The notes under the pieces are model-generated. The model did not search any database. It was not told the DNA's origin and saw only the letters and a list, made by a program, of their open reading frames with translations. Shown in pieces: positions 33,873-43,000 of a DNA stretch of 64,000 nucleotides; position 1 is the stretch's first letter; each line of letters starts with the position of its first letter. The DNA lies in assembly GCA_040771825.1 (NCBI GenBank), contig JAXGZG010000002.1, positions 248,001 through 312,000 on the forward strand. The letters run 5' to 3'. A program made the position numbers and the translations under genes. The stretch comes from JAXGZG01 sp040771825. GTDB taxonomy: Bacteria > Bacillota > Sulfobacillia > Fermentithermobacillales > Fermentithermobacillaceae.

Positions 33873-35003
33873 CTATAGCGGCAGCTCAAACAGTTCCCGG
33901 TCGAAACTGGTCAGGAACTCGGCTCCGTCTTCGGTAATGAGCACGATATCCTCAACTCTGAGATAGTACTCCCCAGGCAGCCACACCTTGGGTTCGATAG
34001 CCATAACCATGCCGGGTTTCAAGATGGTGTCGGCGGTTGGCCGGATCCAGGGATTCTCGTGGACATCGACGCCTATCTGATGTCCAAGCGTTCCATCGGA
34101 GAGCCTTGCCCTCAGTCTATCGCCGTAGCCTAGACGGTCCATGACGCTCTCAAGCATACCGAACATCTCACCCATGTTGGTCTTTCCGGGCTTCAGGCGG
34201 CTTACAAGGTCGGTTTGCGCAATCTGCAGCGCACGGTAAGCCTCAACGAAATCTCGCGGGGCAGGCCCGCAGTAGAAGGAACGTCCAAAGTCCGAGCAAT
34301 ACCCGTCCACCATGAAGCCGTAGTCAAAGGCAACTGACGTTCCTGGGGCGAGGCCCTCTTTGGCGGGATAGACAAATGGATCCTCTGATGCCGGCGTTCC
34401 TGATTTCACAAAAAGTGCGGCAGGGCTAAAGGATACGTCATCGGCTCCAAGGGATTTGCCCGCGCTAGCGACCATTTCTTGAAGCTCCGGCTGGGATATT
34501 CCGGGCTTGATAAACGGCACTACCTTGGCCAAGGCATCCCCCGCAAGCGCAGCTGCCTGACGAAGTATCGCTATCTCGCTAGGGTCCTTGATGACGCGCA
34601 GCATGTCTCCAAGGCCGTCCGCGTTCAGACACTGGGCTTCAGGCACGGCCGTTTGGATTAGGCTCAGAATGTGCTCTCTAGCTCTATCGTTGGTCCCAAT
34701 GGTGCTTCCCGAAAGGTGCTTTCTCAGGATGTCGGCGATCTGGTCGGCAGACTCCAGTACGATGGTTTCTACGGGCGATGAACCCGCCTGGTGGGCCGAT
34801 TCCCTATCCAGTATTACGACGGGTTCGTTCTCGGTTGTGGCTATAAGGAAACAGGATGGATGCTCCGGTTCCTCCATACGGCGCCAGGGCACCAAGAGCC
34901 CGGTGAAGTACTGAAAGCTGGCTCCCGTGCCGTAGACTACGCTGTGTATCCCTTCCTCCCGCATTGCAGTCTGTAGGCTTTCCAGTCTCTTGCTATAGTT
35001 CAT
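33873..35003 (-). CDS. M24 family Xaa-Pro peptidase
   Basis: A 376-residue aminopeptidase-P-like metallopeptidase: a creatinase-type N-domain (about 1-140) and a pita-bread catalytic domain. Metal ligands are visible in FDYGFMVDGYCSDFGRSFYC (two Asp), GTLGHQIGVDVHENPW (His), MAIEPKVW (Glu) and YYLRVEDIVLITEDG (Glu). It probably removes N-terminal residues before proline or cleaves Xaa-Pro dipeptides. ATG at 35003 has GAGGAGG 7 bases upstream; the longer frame to 35069 has no support. It is divergent from the NamZ-like gene. Confidence 0.9.
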   Translation of the reverse strand: MNYSKRLESLQTAMREEGIHSVVYGTGASFQYFTGLLVPWRRMEEPEHPSCFLIATTENEPVVILDRESAHQAGSSPVETIVLESADQIADILRKHLSGSTIGTNDRAREHILSLIQTAVPEAQCLNADGLGDMLRVIKDPSEIAILRQAAALAGDALAKVVPFIKPGISQPELQEMVASAGKSLGADDVSFSPAALFVKSGTPASEDPFVYPAKEGLAPGTSVAFDYGFMVDGYCSDFGRSFYCGPAPRDFVEAYRALQIAQTDLVSRLKPGKTNMGEMFGMLESVMDRLGYGDRLRARLSDGTLGHQIGVDVHENPWIRPTADTILKPGMVMAIEPKVWLPGEYYLRVEDIVLITEDGAEFLTSFDRELFELPL

Positions 35004-35231
35004 AGTAACCCTCCTCAGTAGCGTAGGGGCGAACCAGACTAGGTCACGACCACACCTTCTGCCTTTCACAGCACATTTCCTGCAGAGCTTACTGAGACAG
35101 CACTGTCAAGGTCACGGGTTCCGTAACTCGAGCTTGTATCGAGTCTTGCGGGTGCTATCTCTACACGGGTGAAACCCCGTTGTGTCTTTTTGCGTCAAAA
35201 TAGGAGACAACCCTACATAAGGAGACAGACT

Positions 35232-36791
35232 ATGCGCAAAATCATTGTACTAATTACGGTGGCCGTGATGGTCCTATTACCTCTGCGGCCGGCTAACGCG
35301 GCACTTCCCCAGTTCAAGCTAGGGAACGAGGTGTTGTACAGCCGTTACCACCATCTAATCGAGGGAAAGCGCGTCGGGTTAATCACCAATCAAAGTGGGG
35401 TCGACAGTCAAGGGCGCAGCACAATAGATGTCTTGGCTTCGGATCCAACGCTTACTCTGGCCGCTCTTTTTGGGCCTGAACACGGAATTGATGGGCAGGC
35501 CAGTGCAGGGGCAAGGGTAGAGTCCTATGAACATCCGACTCTGAAAATCCCGGTTTATAGTCTCTATGGCTACGGCGAGCAGCGCTACCCCACCGAAGCC
35601 ATGCTGAAGGACCTGGACGTCCTTCTCTACGATGTTCAGGACATTGGAGCCCGCACCTATACTTACATTTCGACACTGAACTACGCTATGCAAAGGGCTA
35701 AGATGTACGGCAAGCCAGTGATCGTGCTTGACCGCCCCAACCCCCTTGGAGGGGAAGTCGTGGAAGCCCCGGTGCTTGAGGACGCTTTCGAGACTTTTGT
35801 TGGCGTAGACAACCTTCCTATGGCTCACGGCATGACCGTTGGAGAACTGGCACGGTTTTTCAACAGGGAAATCGAGGCCGACTTGACAGTAGTGCCAATG
35901 GAAGGTTACACACGGGACATGATCTTCCAGGATACAGGTTTGGATTGGGTTCAGACGTCCCCGAACATCCCGGACATAGACTCGGTGTTTGGATATATGG
36001 CCACGGGGCTTGGCGAAGGCACAGGAATCCGCCAGCGGGACACCTTCAAGTGGATAGGAGGAAAGGGAATCGACTCTAGCCGCTTTGCCGCCCTTCTCAA
36101 CTCCGCCAATTTGCCGGGTGTAGTCTTTATGCCCGAGGCCGTTGGGTCTGAGGGAGGCGTCCGGTTACAGATTACCGACTACCACAAGTTCAACTCGGCG
36201 AAATCCGGGCTGTACGCTCTGGCCTACGCCAAGCAACTCACCAACTTCAAGGTACCAAAGAGCGGCTCTACGCCTTCTAGTGTCGTCATGTTCGACAAAA
36301 TCATGGGGACTCACAGGGTTGGACAGTGGCTTGAGGCCGGACTGTCACCACAAGAGATGGAGAGGCGGTACGCCCAGGAACTAGCGACTTTCAAGCACGA
36401 TCGCGAGCAGTATCTCATCTACGGCTATGCCGGAAGGCCGGGCGAGATTGGCGTCACTATCAACAATGTCCCCATCTTCTTCGATTCTGCCCCGTACATC
36501 GATTCCAATAACCGGACCATGGTGCCCTTGAGGGCGATTAGTGAAGGACTCGGGGCAGAGGTTGGCTGGGATCCTGTGAACTATGTGGTCACAGTCGCAA
36601 AAGGCAACGCGAATCTCACTCTCGCCATAGGCAAGGAAGTAGCGACGGTGAACGGTCAAGCTAAGGTAATGGACACGGTGCCTGTCATCAAGAACGACCG
36701 CACTATGGTCCCTATGCGCTACGTTGCGGAGTTTCTTAATGCAGAAGTGGAATGGGATGGGGTCCATCGACTAGTTGCAGTTGCCCAGTAG
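35232..36791 (+). CDS. NamZ-like exo-muramidase (DUF1343) with stalk domain
   Basis: A signal peptide (about 1-24, cleavage after ANA) precedes a DUF1343 domain (about 30-390) with KRVGLITNQSGVDSQGRSTI, LFGPEHGIDG, YDVQDIGARTYTY, LDRPNPLGG and QTSPNIPD. DUF1343 includes NamZ of B. subtilis, an exo-beta-N-acetylmuramidase that releases MurNAc from peptidoglycan fragments. Residues about 400-519 form a copper amine oxidase N-terminal-like stalk domain (NNRTMVPLRAISEGLGAEVG, then NDRTMVPMRYVAEFLNAEVE), frequent on Firmicutes wall proteins. ATG at 35232 follows AAGGAGA. It probably acts in cell-wall recycling at the surface. Confidence 0.88.
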   Translation: MRKIIVLITVAVMVLLPLRPANAALPQFKLGNEVLYSRYHHLIEGKRVGLITNQSGVDSQGRSTIDVLASDPTLTLAALFGPEHGIDGQASAGARVESYEHPTLKIPVYSLYGYGEQRYPTEAMLKDLDVLLYDVQDIGARTYTYISTLNYAMQRAKMYGKPVIVLDRPNPLGGEVVEAPVLEDAFETFVGVDNLPMAHGMTVGELARFFNREIEADLTVVPMEGYTRDMIFQDTGLDWVQTSPNIPDIDSVFGYMATGLGEGTGIRQRDTFKWIGGKGIDSSRFAALLNSANLPGVVFMPEAVGSEGGVRLQITDYHKFNSAKSGLYALAYAKQLTNFKVPKSGSTPSSVVMFDKIMGTHRVGQWLEAGLSPQEMERRYAQELATFKHDREQYLIYGYAGRPGEIGVTINNVPIFFDSAPYIDSNNRTMVPLRAISEGLGAEVGWDPVNYVVTVAKGNANLTLAIGKEVATVNGQAKVMDTVPVIKNDRTMVPMRYVAEFLNAEVEWDGVHRLVAVAQ

Positions 36792-36853
36792 AAAGACGTT
36801 AGCGAAGGTAGCGGAAGGGTTGAAGATAGAATGAAACATGACGGAGTTGCAAC

Positions 36854-37475
36854 ATGCCCTTCACCATAGTTAGGCAGGATATTACGCGGATGGAAGTCGA
36901 TGCCATAGTTTAGCGCCGCGAACACCGATCTTCGGATGGGTGGCGGGGTTTCTGGCGCCATCTTCAGGGCAGCGGGAGCCGTCCAGCTTCAGGCTGCTTG
37001 CGATAGACTTGCGCCGATAAAGACTGGCGATGCGGTCATCACACCGGGATTCGCTTTGCCGGCCAGGTACGTTATCCACACCGCAGGTCCCGTATATCGT
37101 AATGGCAAGCACGGCGAGGCTCTCGAGCTTCGGCTCTGCTACCAAAACTCCCTGACGCTGGCTGTCGAAAACCAGTGTTCTTCCGTTGCTTTCCCACTGA
37201 TCTCCAGCGGCATCTACGGATATCCAAAGGCCGAAGCCCTGCAAGTGGCTTCCGCATCTATCAGAGATTTTCTCAAAGGAAACAAAATAGACGCCTACCT
37301 CACCGTATTCGACAAGGAGGCTTTCAGGGTCAGTAAGCGGCTGCTTGATGCCGTGCAAAGCTATATTGACGAGCGTTACGTCGACGCGGAAGAGTGTGCG
37401 GAGTACAGCCTATTACCTGGCCCGAGACAAGTGGCCATGGAGTCTAAGCGGGTCCATGGCCGGGCTGGAGTCTGA
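36854..37475 (+). pseudogene. Macro-domain protein, frameshifted
   Basis: Macro domains bind or hydrolyse ADP-ribose derivatives. The start MPFTIVRQDITRMEVDAIV ends at a TAG near 36911. One base on, the frame continues as AANTDLRMGGGVSGAIFRAA, GDAVITPGFALPARYVIHTA and FPLISSGIYGYPKAEALQ, all standard macro-domain parts. An extra T in GTTTAGC explains the break. The usual C-terminal SYIDERYVD is present, but then the frame runs into vWA sequence without its own proper end. The gene is probably non-functional unless the indel is a sequencing error. Confidence 0.75.
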
Positions 37476-38055
37476 CACCATCGGCGGTTTCAACAGCATG
37501 CTGGCGAAGCAGAAAGCGGTCGAAGGCGAAGCGTATCTTACAACGGTGCTGTTCGATGACAGGTACGAGATCCTTCACGATCGAATCGACATCCGGGCAG
37601 TGAGCCCCATTACTGACAAGGAGTACCACGTACGCGGGTCAACCGCGCTTTTCGATGCCATCGGCATGACCATCCACAAAACTGCCGCTGCGTTGGAGCA
37701 TACCGCCGAGGAGTATCGTCCCGAAAAAGTGATGTTTGTGATCATTACGGATGGGATGGAGAACTCTAGTCGCAGGTTCTCAGCGGATGCGGTCAAGGCG
37801 CTGGTCGGTCGGCAGAAGGAAAAGGGGTGGGAATTTGTCTTCTTGGGCGCGAACATCGATGCGGTTGAAGCTGCCGGGCATGTCGGCATTGATGCGGATC
37901 GCGCCCAGAACTACGTGGGCGATTCACAAAGCGTCGCGCTGAACTTCAGCGCCGTGTCAGAAGCGGCTGCCGAATTCAGGAAAAGCGGGGTGCTGCCGTG
38001 TGGGTGGAGCGAAGAGATAAAGAAAGACTACAAGCGGCGGGGCAACCCCAAATAG
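37441..38055 (+). pseudogene. vWA-domain protein, 5' truncated
   Basis: The body is a von Willebrand A domain: SLSGSMAGLESDTIGGFNSM, VRGSTALFDAIG, KVMFVIITDGMENSS and GWEFVFLGANIDAVEAAGHV. In intact homologues a beta-strand ending D-x-S-G-S gives the metal site; here the Asp and preceding strand are missing and the sequence before SLSGSM (LARDKWPW) is not homologous. The macro-domain gene runs directly into it, so a deletion has probably joined the two. An ATG at 37456 could still produce a shortened protein. Confidence 0.65.
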
Positions 38056-38106
38056 ACAGGCGGCAAGACACGTGGTTGTGCAAGGGTGTTGTAAGGGCGC
38101 CATAAA

Positions 38107-38131
38107 GGGGACGGGAAGCATCCGTCCCCTC
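38107..38131. terminator. Hairpin after vWA remnant
   Basis: GGGGACGG-GAAGCAT-CCGTCCCC followed by TCCT, between convergent genes. Stable stem, poor T-run. Confidence 0.55.
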
Positions 38132-38162
38132 CTACCCGATCCAGGTTGTATGAGTTAAGGCG

Positions 38163-39242
38163 TTAGTCTGACGCCCAATCAATTGCTGCCAACTCGGAGG
38201 CCAGCACGCCTGACAAGGACTCCATAGGTATTCTGAACTCGGGAAACCCGTAGGCGTATGCCATGAGTTCATATTGCTGGAAGTACAGGACTAGATAGCC
38301 GTCTTTCAAGTAAAAGTCCTGGTCGGGCCTTATGATGCTGAACTCGACGATAGGCTCGATTCCCATAGCCTGGATTTGTTTCGCGACTTCTGCGCTTAGG
38401 AGCGATACGTAATCAGTGTTAGGTCTGAAAAGGCCTTCCAATGTGTAAGACTCGCCTGTGTTGATATCGGCAGTGTACCCAGTTCTCATAGTTCCACCGT
38501 GGGCCCCGCCTTGGTATAGGTAATCGTCAAATAGCACGCATAGTAGTCCATTCTCGCTGTAGGTCACAACATAGTTGACCGCGAGCTCAGTCTTCCAACG
38601 CACGGATCCCGTTTCAAGGCTGGCCTTTTGGCTCTCGTATGCTTGGGCCCTAGCATCTTCAAAGCGCGTAGAGAAGTACTGGTTCATGGGGTCGCGTACA
38701 CCCGCAGGGAGGTCCACGACCTTTGGGTACTGAATATCTACGGAAAGGGATGCTGTCTCCAGGCGTTCTCTTATGGTGGCTATGACGAGATTATTCTCGT
38801 TTCGAGACGATATATCGACAGTGTTTTGAGTGCCGCCTTTCCATCTGACGTTGTATCCCATGTTCTCCAGCAGGAAACGAAGGGGAACCATTAATTTATC
38901 GTTTATCACCTTGAGTCTTGCAGGAATCCAAACCTCATGACCGTTCACAACAGCTGTTGAGCGCCCCGCAAGCAACTGGATTATTCTGTTGCCGTGGGAC
39001 ACGATGACGGTGTCATCTAGATAGGAGCCGGTGACCGTGAATCCCAACTCTGACCCCATTTCTTTCACAGGTGCGTAAGTGGTGCCGTCAACCAGAACTC
39101 CTTGGGAAATAAGCGGTTTCCCTTCTAGAGTCAGCTGAACCGCATCGGGGCCCGGGGCCGCTGCGCTTATGCAAAATGCGGTCATGAACAGGCCCATCGA
39201 TAACACTACGATGACCAAACGCCTCCGAACCTTGCGTGTCAC
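38163..39242 (-). CDS. Stalk-domain and DUF3298-type secreted protein
   Basis: A 359-residue exported protein: a basic start, one hydrophobic signal segment (about 9-27), then a copper amine oxidase N-terminal-like stalk domain (about 38-145; GVLVDGTTYAPVKEMGSELG, LMVPLRFLLENMGYNVRW). The C-terminal part (about 150-359) resembles the DUF4163/DUF3298 pair found in PdaC and RsiV (CVLFDDYLYQGGAHGGTMRT, ADINTGESYTLEGLF). Such proteins act at the cell wall or bind lysozyme; here it is probably wall-associated. GTG at 39242 has AAGGGAG 8 bases upstream; GTG at 39251 is an alternative. Confidence 0.78.
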   Translation of the reverse strand: MTRKVRRRLVIVVLSMGLFMTAFCISAAAPGPDAVQLTLEGKPLISQGVLVDGTTYAPVKEMGSELGFTVTGSYLDDTVIVSHGNRIIQLLAGRSTAVVNGHEVWIPARLKVINDKLMVPLRFLLENMGYNVRWKGGTQNTVDISSRNENNLVIATIRERLETASLSVDIQYPKVVDLPAGVRDPMNQYFSTRFEDARAQAYESQKASLETGSVRWKTELAVNYVVTYSENGLLCVLFDDYLYQGGAHGGTMRTGYTADINTGESYTLEGLFRPNTDYVSLLSAEVAKQIQAMGIEPIVEFSIIRPDQDFYLKDGYLVLYFQQYELMAYAYGFPEFRIPMESLSGVLASELAAIDWASD

Positions 39243-39460
39243 TGTTTCCACTCCCTTGTCCCATTCTACGCAGTTAGACGGGCATTACGCCTTTCAGTTC
39301 CGTTACCGTTGGCACGGAAGAAAAGACTTGGACATGCAGACGGAAGCAGGAACGGGGGAGGGAATGTCGAAGGTGTAAGACGGACTGCAACTCTGTCGGG
39401 AACCCATCTGACCCAAGGGCGCCACCGAAGCGCCGAAGTCGAGCATTGGAGGTAGTGATT

Positions 39461-40927
39461 GTGAGCGGCTTCTGGTCTGACGATAGGAACCTCTCTCTCC
39501 TTATGGATTTCTACGAACTCACCATGGCCAACGGTTACTTCTTGCAGAATATGCATGAAAAGCGGGCCCTGTTCGAGTTTTTCTTCCGGGATATCCCTGA
39601 CGGCGGAGGGTTCGCCATAGCAGCCGGTCTGCAGCAAGTCGTGGATGTCGCGTGCAATCTGGGTTTCGATAGGTTAGATATTGAGTACCTTCGATCGAAA
39701 AACATGTTTCATGAAGATTTCCTTAAATGGTTAGGAGAAACCCCCTTTCAGTGCGATATTCGCGCGGTGCCAGAGGGCACCCCCATTTTTCCTAGAGAGC
39801 CGGTACTTGTAGTAGAAGGCCCTCTGGCTCAGGTTCAGATGGTGGAGAGCATGATCCTCAACTTCATGAACCACCAGTCACTTATCGCGACCAAGGCCAA
39901 CAGGATAGTTAGGGCTGCCCAGGGCCGAGCCGTTATGGAGTTTGGGACTAGGCGGGCACACGGCCCCGATGCTGCCATATATGGTGCGCGGGCCGCCTAC
40001 ATAGGCGGTTGTGTAGGAACAGCATGCACCCTGACTGATTCGGCTATGGGGGTGCCGGCCATGGGCACCATGGCTCACAGCTGGATTCAGTCATTCCCCG
40101 ACGAATTAAGCGCCTTCAAAGCGTACGCCGAAGCTTACCCAGACAACTGCACACTTCTGATAGACACCTACCACGTGGTAGAGTCGGGTCTGCCCAACGC
40201 CATTCGGGCTTTCCAGACGGTTGTCGTGCCCAAAGGCTACCGGCCCAAGGGTGTCAGGATCGACAGCGGCGATTTGGCGTATCTCTCAAAGATTGTTCGT
40301 GGGGCATTGGACGGGGCGGGCTTCCCGGACTGCTCCATCGTCGCTTCAAACGCCCTGGATGAGGACATCATCTCGGATCTTGTGCTGCAAAGGGCTCCCA
40401 TTGACTTCTTCGGGGTTGGCGAGAGACTCATCACCGCCAAGTCGGATCCCGTTTTCGGAGGCGTCTACAAGCTGGCCGCCATCGAGGAGAATGGCAAGAT
40501 GTGCCCTCGCATGAAGGTATCTGAAAACCCCGAGAAGATGACTCTGCCAGGCGGCAAGAGGCTTCTGCGATTGCACGACCCCAAGACAGGCCAAGCTATG
40601 GCAGATTTGGTCACTACTGATGATCCCTACGACGAGGTCAAGCCTCCTTACGAGCTTTTTGACCCGGACTATACGTGGAAGCGCAAAGTCGTAAGGGATT
40701 TTGTGTCCAGAGAATTGCTCCAGGAAGTTGTGGCCAAAGGGAAAGTAGTGGCCCAACTGCCTACTTTGGAGGAAACCCGGGCATATTGCCAAGAACAGAT
40801 TGGTCTCTTGTGGGATGAAGTGAAGCGGTTCGAAAATCCCCACAAGTACTGGGTCGACCTGTCGCCCAAGCTCTGGAACCTGCGCCACAAGCTGATTCAG
40901 GAGCACTCAGTGGGCAAGCCCGATTGA
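39461..40927 (+). CDS. pncB: Nicotinate phosphoribosyltransferase
   Basis: This enzyme makes nicotinate mononucleotide from nicotinate and PRPP in NAD salvage. The 488-residue protein has LLMDFYELTMANGYF near the start, EFFFRDIPDGGGFAIAAGL, EFGTRRAHGPDAA (about 162-174), LIDTYHVVESGLPNAI and GVRIDSGDLAYLS (about 265-277), all markers of the family. GTG at 39461 has GGAGGT 8 bases upstream. It overlaps by 4 bases a possible extended start of the M24 gene downstream. The mode of regulation is not visible. Confidence 0.95.
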   Translation: MSGFWSDDRNLSLLMDFYELTMANGYFLQNMHEKRALFEFFFRDIPDGGGFAIAAGLQQVVDVACNLGFDRLDIEYLRSKNMFHEDFLKWLGETPFQCDIRAVPEGTPIFPREPVLVVEGPLAQVQMVESMILNFMNHQSLIATKANRIVRAAQGRAVMEFGTRRAHGPDAAIYGARAAYIGGCVGTACTLTDSAMGVPAMGTMAHSWIQSFPDELSAFKAYAEAYPDNCTLLIDTYHVVESGLPNAIRAFQTVVVPKGYRPKGVRIDSGDLAYLSKIVRGALDGAGFPDCSIVASNALDEDIISDLVLQRAPIDFFGVGERLITAKSDPVFGGVYKLAAIEENGKMCPRMKVSENPEKMTLPGGKRLLRLHDPKTGQAMADLVTTDDPYDEVKPPYELFDPDYTWKRKVVRDFVSRELLQEVVAKGKVVAQLPTLEETRAYCQEQIGLLWDEVKRFENPHKYWVDLSPKLWNLRHKLIQEHSVGKPD

Positions 40928-40956
40928 GCCCAACTACGCACACAGGGGGAATCCGC

Positions 40957-42237
40957 ATGAGTTTTGGCTATGTCTACAACTGGAAAGACAGGCTAGTGTC
41001 AAGGACCAAAGAGCACGAAACCATCCGAGCCTGGATTGCGGAACGCTTAGCCACACTGCTTCCCGAGTTGATGAAGCGGGAAGGCATCGACATGTGGATA
41101 GTGGCGGCTAAGGAGTGCAATGAGGATCCGATCATTGAAGCCATTACCGGAAGCCAGATGGCCAGACGCCAGGCTATCCTGGTGTTCTACCAAAGACCTG
41201 ACGAGACCGTTGAAGCCATCAACGTCAGCCGCTACAGCATAGACGTGCCGGGCATCTACCGGGATGCTTGGAATCCCGAGAGCGGCGAGGATCAGTGGGA
41301 GTGTCTGGCGCGAGTCGTCAAAGAGCGCGACCCCAAAGTTATCGGCTTGAACACTTCCAGGGTGTTCGCTTTCGCCGATGGTTTGTCCTATACTCAGCAT
41401 CGCATGATCTCTGAGGCTTTGGGACAGGAATACCAGGCGCGGTTCGTCAGCGCTGAAGGGCTCGCCGTCGGTCTCTTGGAAACCAGAATACCCGAAGAGA
41501 TGGACGCTTACCCAGGGCTAATGGAGATCACCCATGGAATTATCGCAGAGGCCTTCTCAAGCAGGGTTATCCACCCGGGCGTCACCACGGCGGGAGAAGC
41601 TCTTAAATGGTTCAACTCCCAATTGCCGGTGTTTGGGTGCGGGTACGTCAAGATTCAAAGACGAGGCGTAATTCCTCCGGCTACCGGCAGCGATCAGGAT
41701 TTTGGCGAACTCAGAGATGCGGTGATCCGGCCGGGGGATGTCTTAAGATGCGATTGTGGCCTGCGTCATTTAGGTCTGCATACTGATGTGCAGCAAAACG
41801 CCTATGTTTTGAGACCCGGCGAAACCGACGCACCCCGGGGGCTAAAAGCTGCTATGTCAAAAGCCAATCGACTTCAGGATATCTTGGCCCAGGAGTTCAT
41901 TGAGGGCAGAACGGGGAACGAAATCCTTGCCATAGCCCGGGCTAAAGCCATAGAAGAGGGGCTTTTGCCGTGTATCTACGCTCACGCAATAGGCAATCAC
42001 GACCATGGGGCAGGCGTGTTCGTGGGAATGTGGGACCGGCAAGAAGGTGTTCCCGGTGTTGGAGACTATCCGCTGCACAAAAATACGTGCTACGCCTTTG
42101 AACTCAACATATCCGCACCGGTTCCCGAGTGGGACGGTCAGGAAGTTACGATTGCCCTGGAGGAAGACGTTTTCTTCGACGGCAAGACTGTGAGATACAT
42201 AAACGGGCGGCAGGCCGCATTCCATCTAATCAGGTAG
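40957..42237 (+). CDS. M24 family metallopeptidase
   Basis: A 426-residue protein distinct from the M24 peptidase at 33873. The C-terminal two thirds are a pita-bread fold: GDVLRCDCGLRHLGLHTDVQ gives two Asp positions, AHAIGNHDHGAGVFVG a His, CYAFELNISAPV a Glu and VTIALEEDVFF the last Glu. The N-terminal part (about 1-190; MWIVAAKECNEDP, Arg-rich Q-x-P-D-E-T segments) is creatinase-like. Substrates could be Xaa-Pro peptides. ATG at 40957 follows AGGGGGA. It sits directly behind pncB. Confidence 0.85.
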   Translation: MSFGYVYNWKDRLVSRTKEHETIRAWIAERLATLLPELMKREGIDMWIVAAKECNEDPIIEAITGSQMARRQAILVFYQRPDETVEAINVSRYSIDVPGIYRDAWNPESGEDQWECLARVVKERDPKVIGLNTSRVFAFADGLSYTQHRMISEALGQEYQARFVSAEGLAVGLLETRIPEEMDAYPGLMEITHGIIAEAFSSRVIHPGVTTAGEALKWFNSQLPVFGCGYVKIQRRGVIPPATGSDQDFGELRDAVIRPGDVLRCDCGLRHLGLHTDVQQNAYVLRPGETDAPRGLKAAMSKANRLQDILAQEFIEGRTGNEILAIARAKAIEEGLLPCIYAHAIGNHDHGAGVFVGMWDRQEGVPGVGDYPLHKNTCYAFELNISAPVPEWDGQEVTIALEEDVFFDGKTVRYINGRQAAFHLIR

Positions 42238-42303
42238 CATTGACTTACCCCGAGCGAGGTCTTACATTAGTGACAGTAAGACACCGGAGAAAGCGGGTGA
42301 GCC

Positions 42304-42555
42304 ATGGTGAAAGTAATCACCTTGTCTGATAAGGGACAGATCGTCATACCCAGCGAGATTCGCCAGAAATACGATCTGCAAAAGGGCGACAGATTTCTCG
42401 TGAGAGACGAGGACGGCAAGATTACTCTTGAACGCCTGGAACGCCACCCCATACTAGGATTGCGAGGGGCTTACAGAGGGCTGGGCGACCTAACTTCAGC
42501 TTTGTTGCGCGAGCGCCGTGCTGACCGGGAGCGAGAGGAAGGGGAGCATGGTTAG
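42304..42555 (+). CDS. AbrB-type antitoxin (VapB-like)
   Basis: An 83-residue protein whose first 45 residues are a SpoVT/AbrB DNA-binding fold (TLSDKGQIVIPSEIRQKYDL, then GDRFLVRDEDGKITLE). The rest is a charged, probably flexible tail that would cover the toxin's active site. It overlaps the PIN gene by 8 bases, the usual layout of VapBC modules, and would repress its own operon. Confidence 0.88.
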   Translation: MVKVITLSDKGQIVIPSEIRQKYDLQKGDRFLVRDEDGKITLERLERHPILGLRGAYRGLGDLTSALLRERRADREREEGEHG

Positions 42556-42958
42556 GCGGTACGTCCTTGATAGTTACGCTTTGCTGGCACTCTTACAGGA
42601 CGAAGAGGGGGCCCAGGAAGTAGAGGATCTCATCACCGGAGAAGACACCCAGGTCACAATGAGCGTCCTCAACCTTGGCGAAGTGTTTTACATTGTCGCC
42701 CGAAAAGGCGGAGAAGAGGCGGCCCGCGAGTTCGAGCGCAAGGTAATGGAGACTCCGAAGATAAGTGTCGCCGACGCTTCATGGGAACGGGTTAGGGCTG
42801 CGGCGGCTCTCAAAGCTGCCGGGGGGCTGTCTTTTGCCGACTGCTTCGGAGCGTCTTTGAGTCTCGAACTGAACGCCACTCTGGTCACAGGCGACTCGGA
42901 GTTCGCAAGACTAGAAAAGACCGCGGGTCTCAGAGTAATGTGGCTGCCCAAAAGCTAA
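42548..42958 (+). CDS. PIN-domain toxin (VapC-like)
   Basis: A 136-residue PIN ribonuclease: YVLDSYALLALLQDEEGAQE at the start (first Asp), NLGEVFYIVARKGG (Glu), LSFADCFGASLSLELNATLV (Asp) and TGDSEFARL (Asp) provide the acidic active-site quartet. VapC toxins cleave tRNA or rRNA. ATG at 42548 has GGAAGGGGAG upstream. Intact, in contrast to the frameshifted PIN gene at 25032. Confidence 0.88.
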   Translation: MVRRYVLDSYALLALLQDEEGAQEVEDLITGEDTQVTMSVLNLGEVFYIVARKGGEEAAREFERKVMETPKISVADASWERVRAAAALKAAGGLSFADCFGASLSLELNATLVTGDSEFARLEKTAGLRVMWLPKS

Positions 42959-42959
42959 G

Positions 42960-42999
42960 CGACCAGGCAGGGACCATGCCCCGCCTGGTCGTTGTACTT
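42960..42999. terminator. Bidirectional terminator
   Basis: GACCAGGC...GCCTGGTC (42961-42968 with 42983-42990) and inner GGG/CCC pairs, then GTTGTACTTT. It lies between the convergent PIN and DUF885 genes. Confidence 0.8.
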
Positions 43000-43000
43000 T

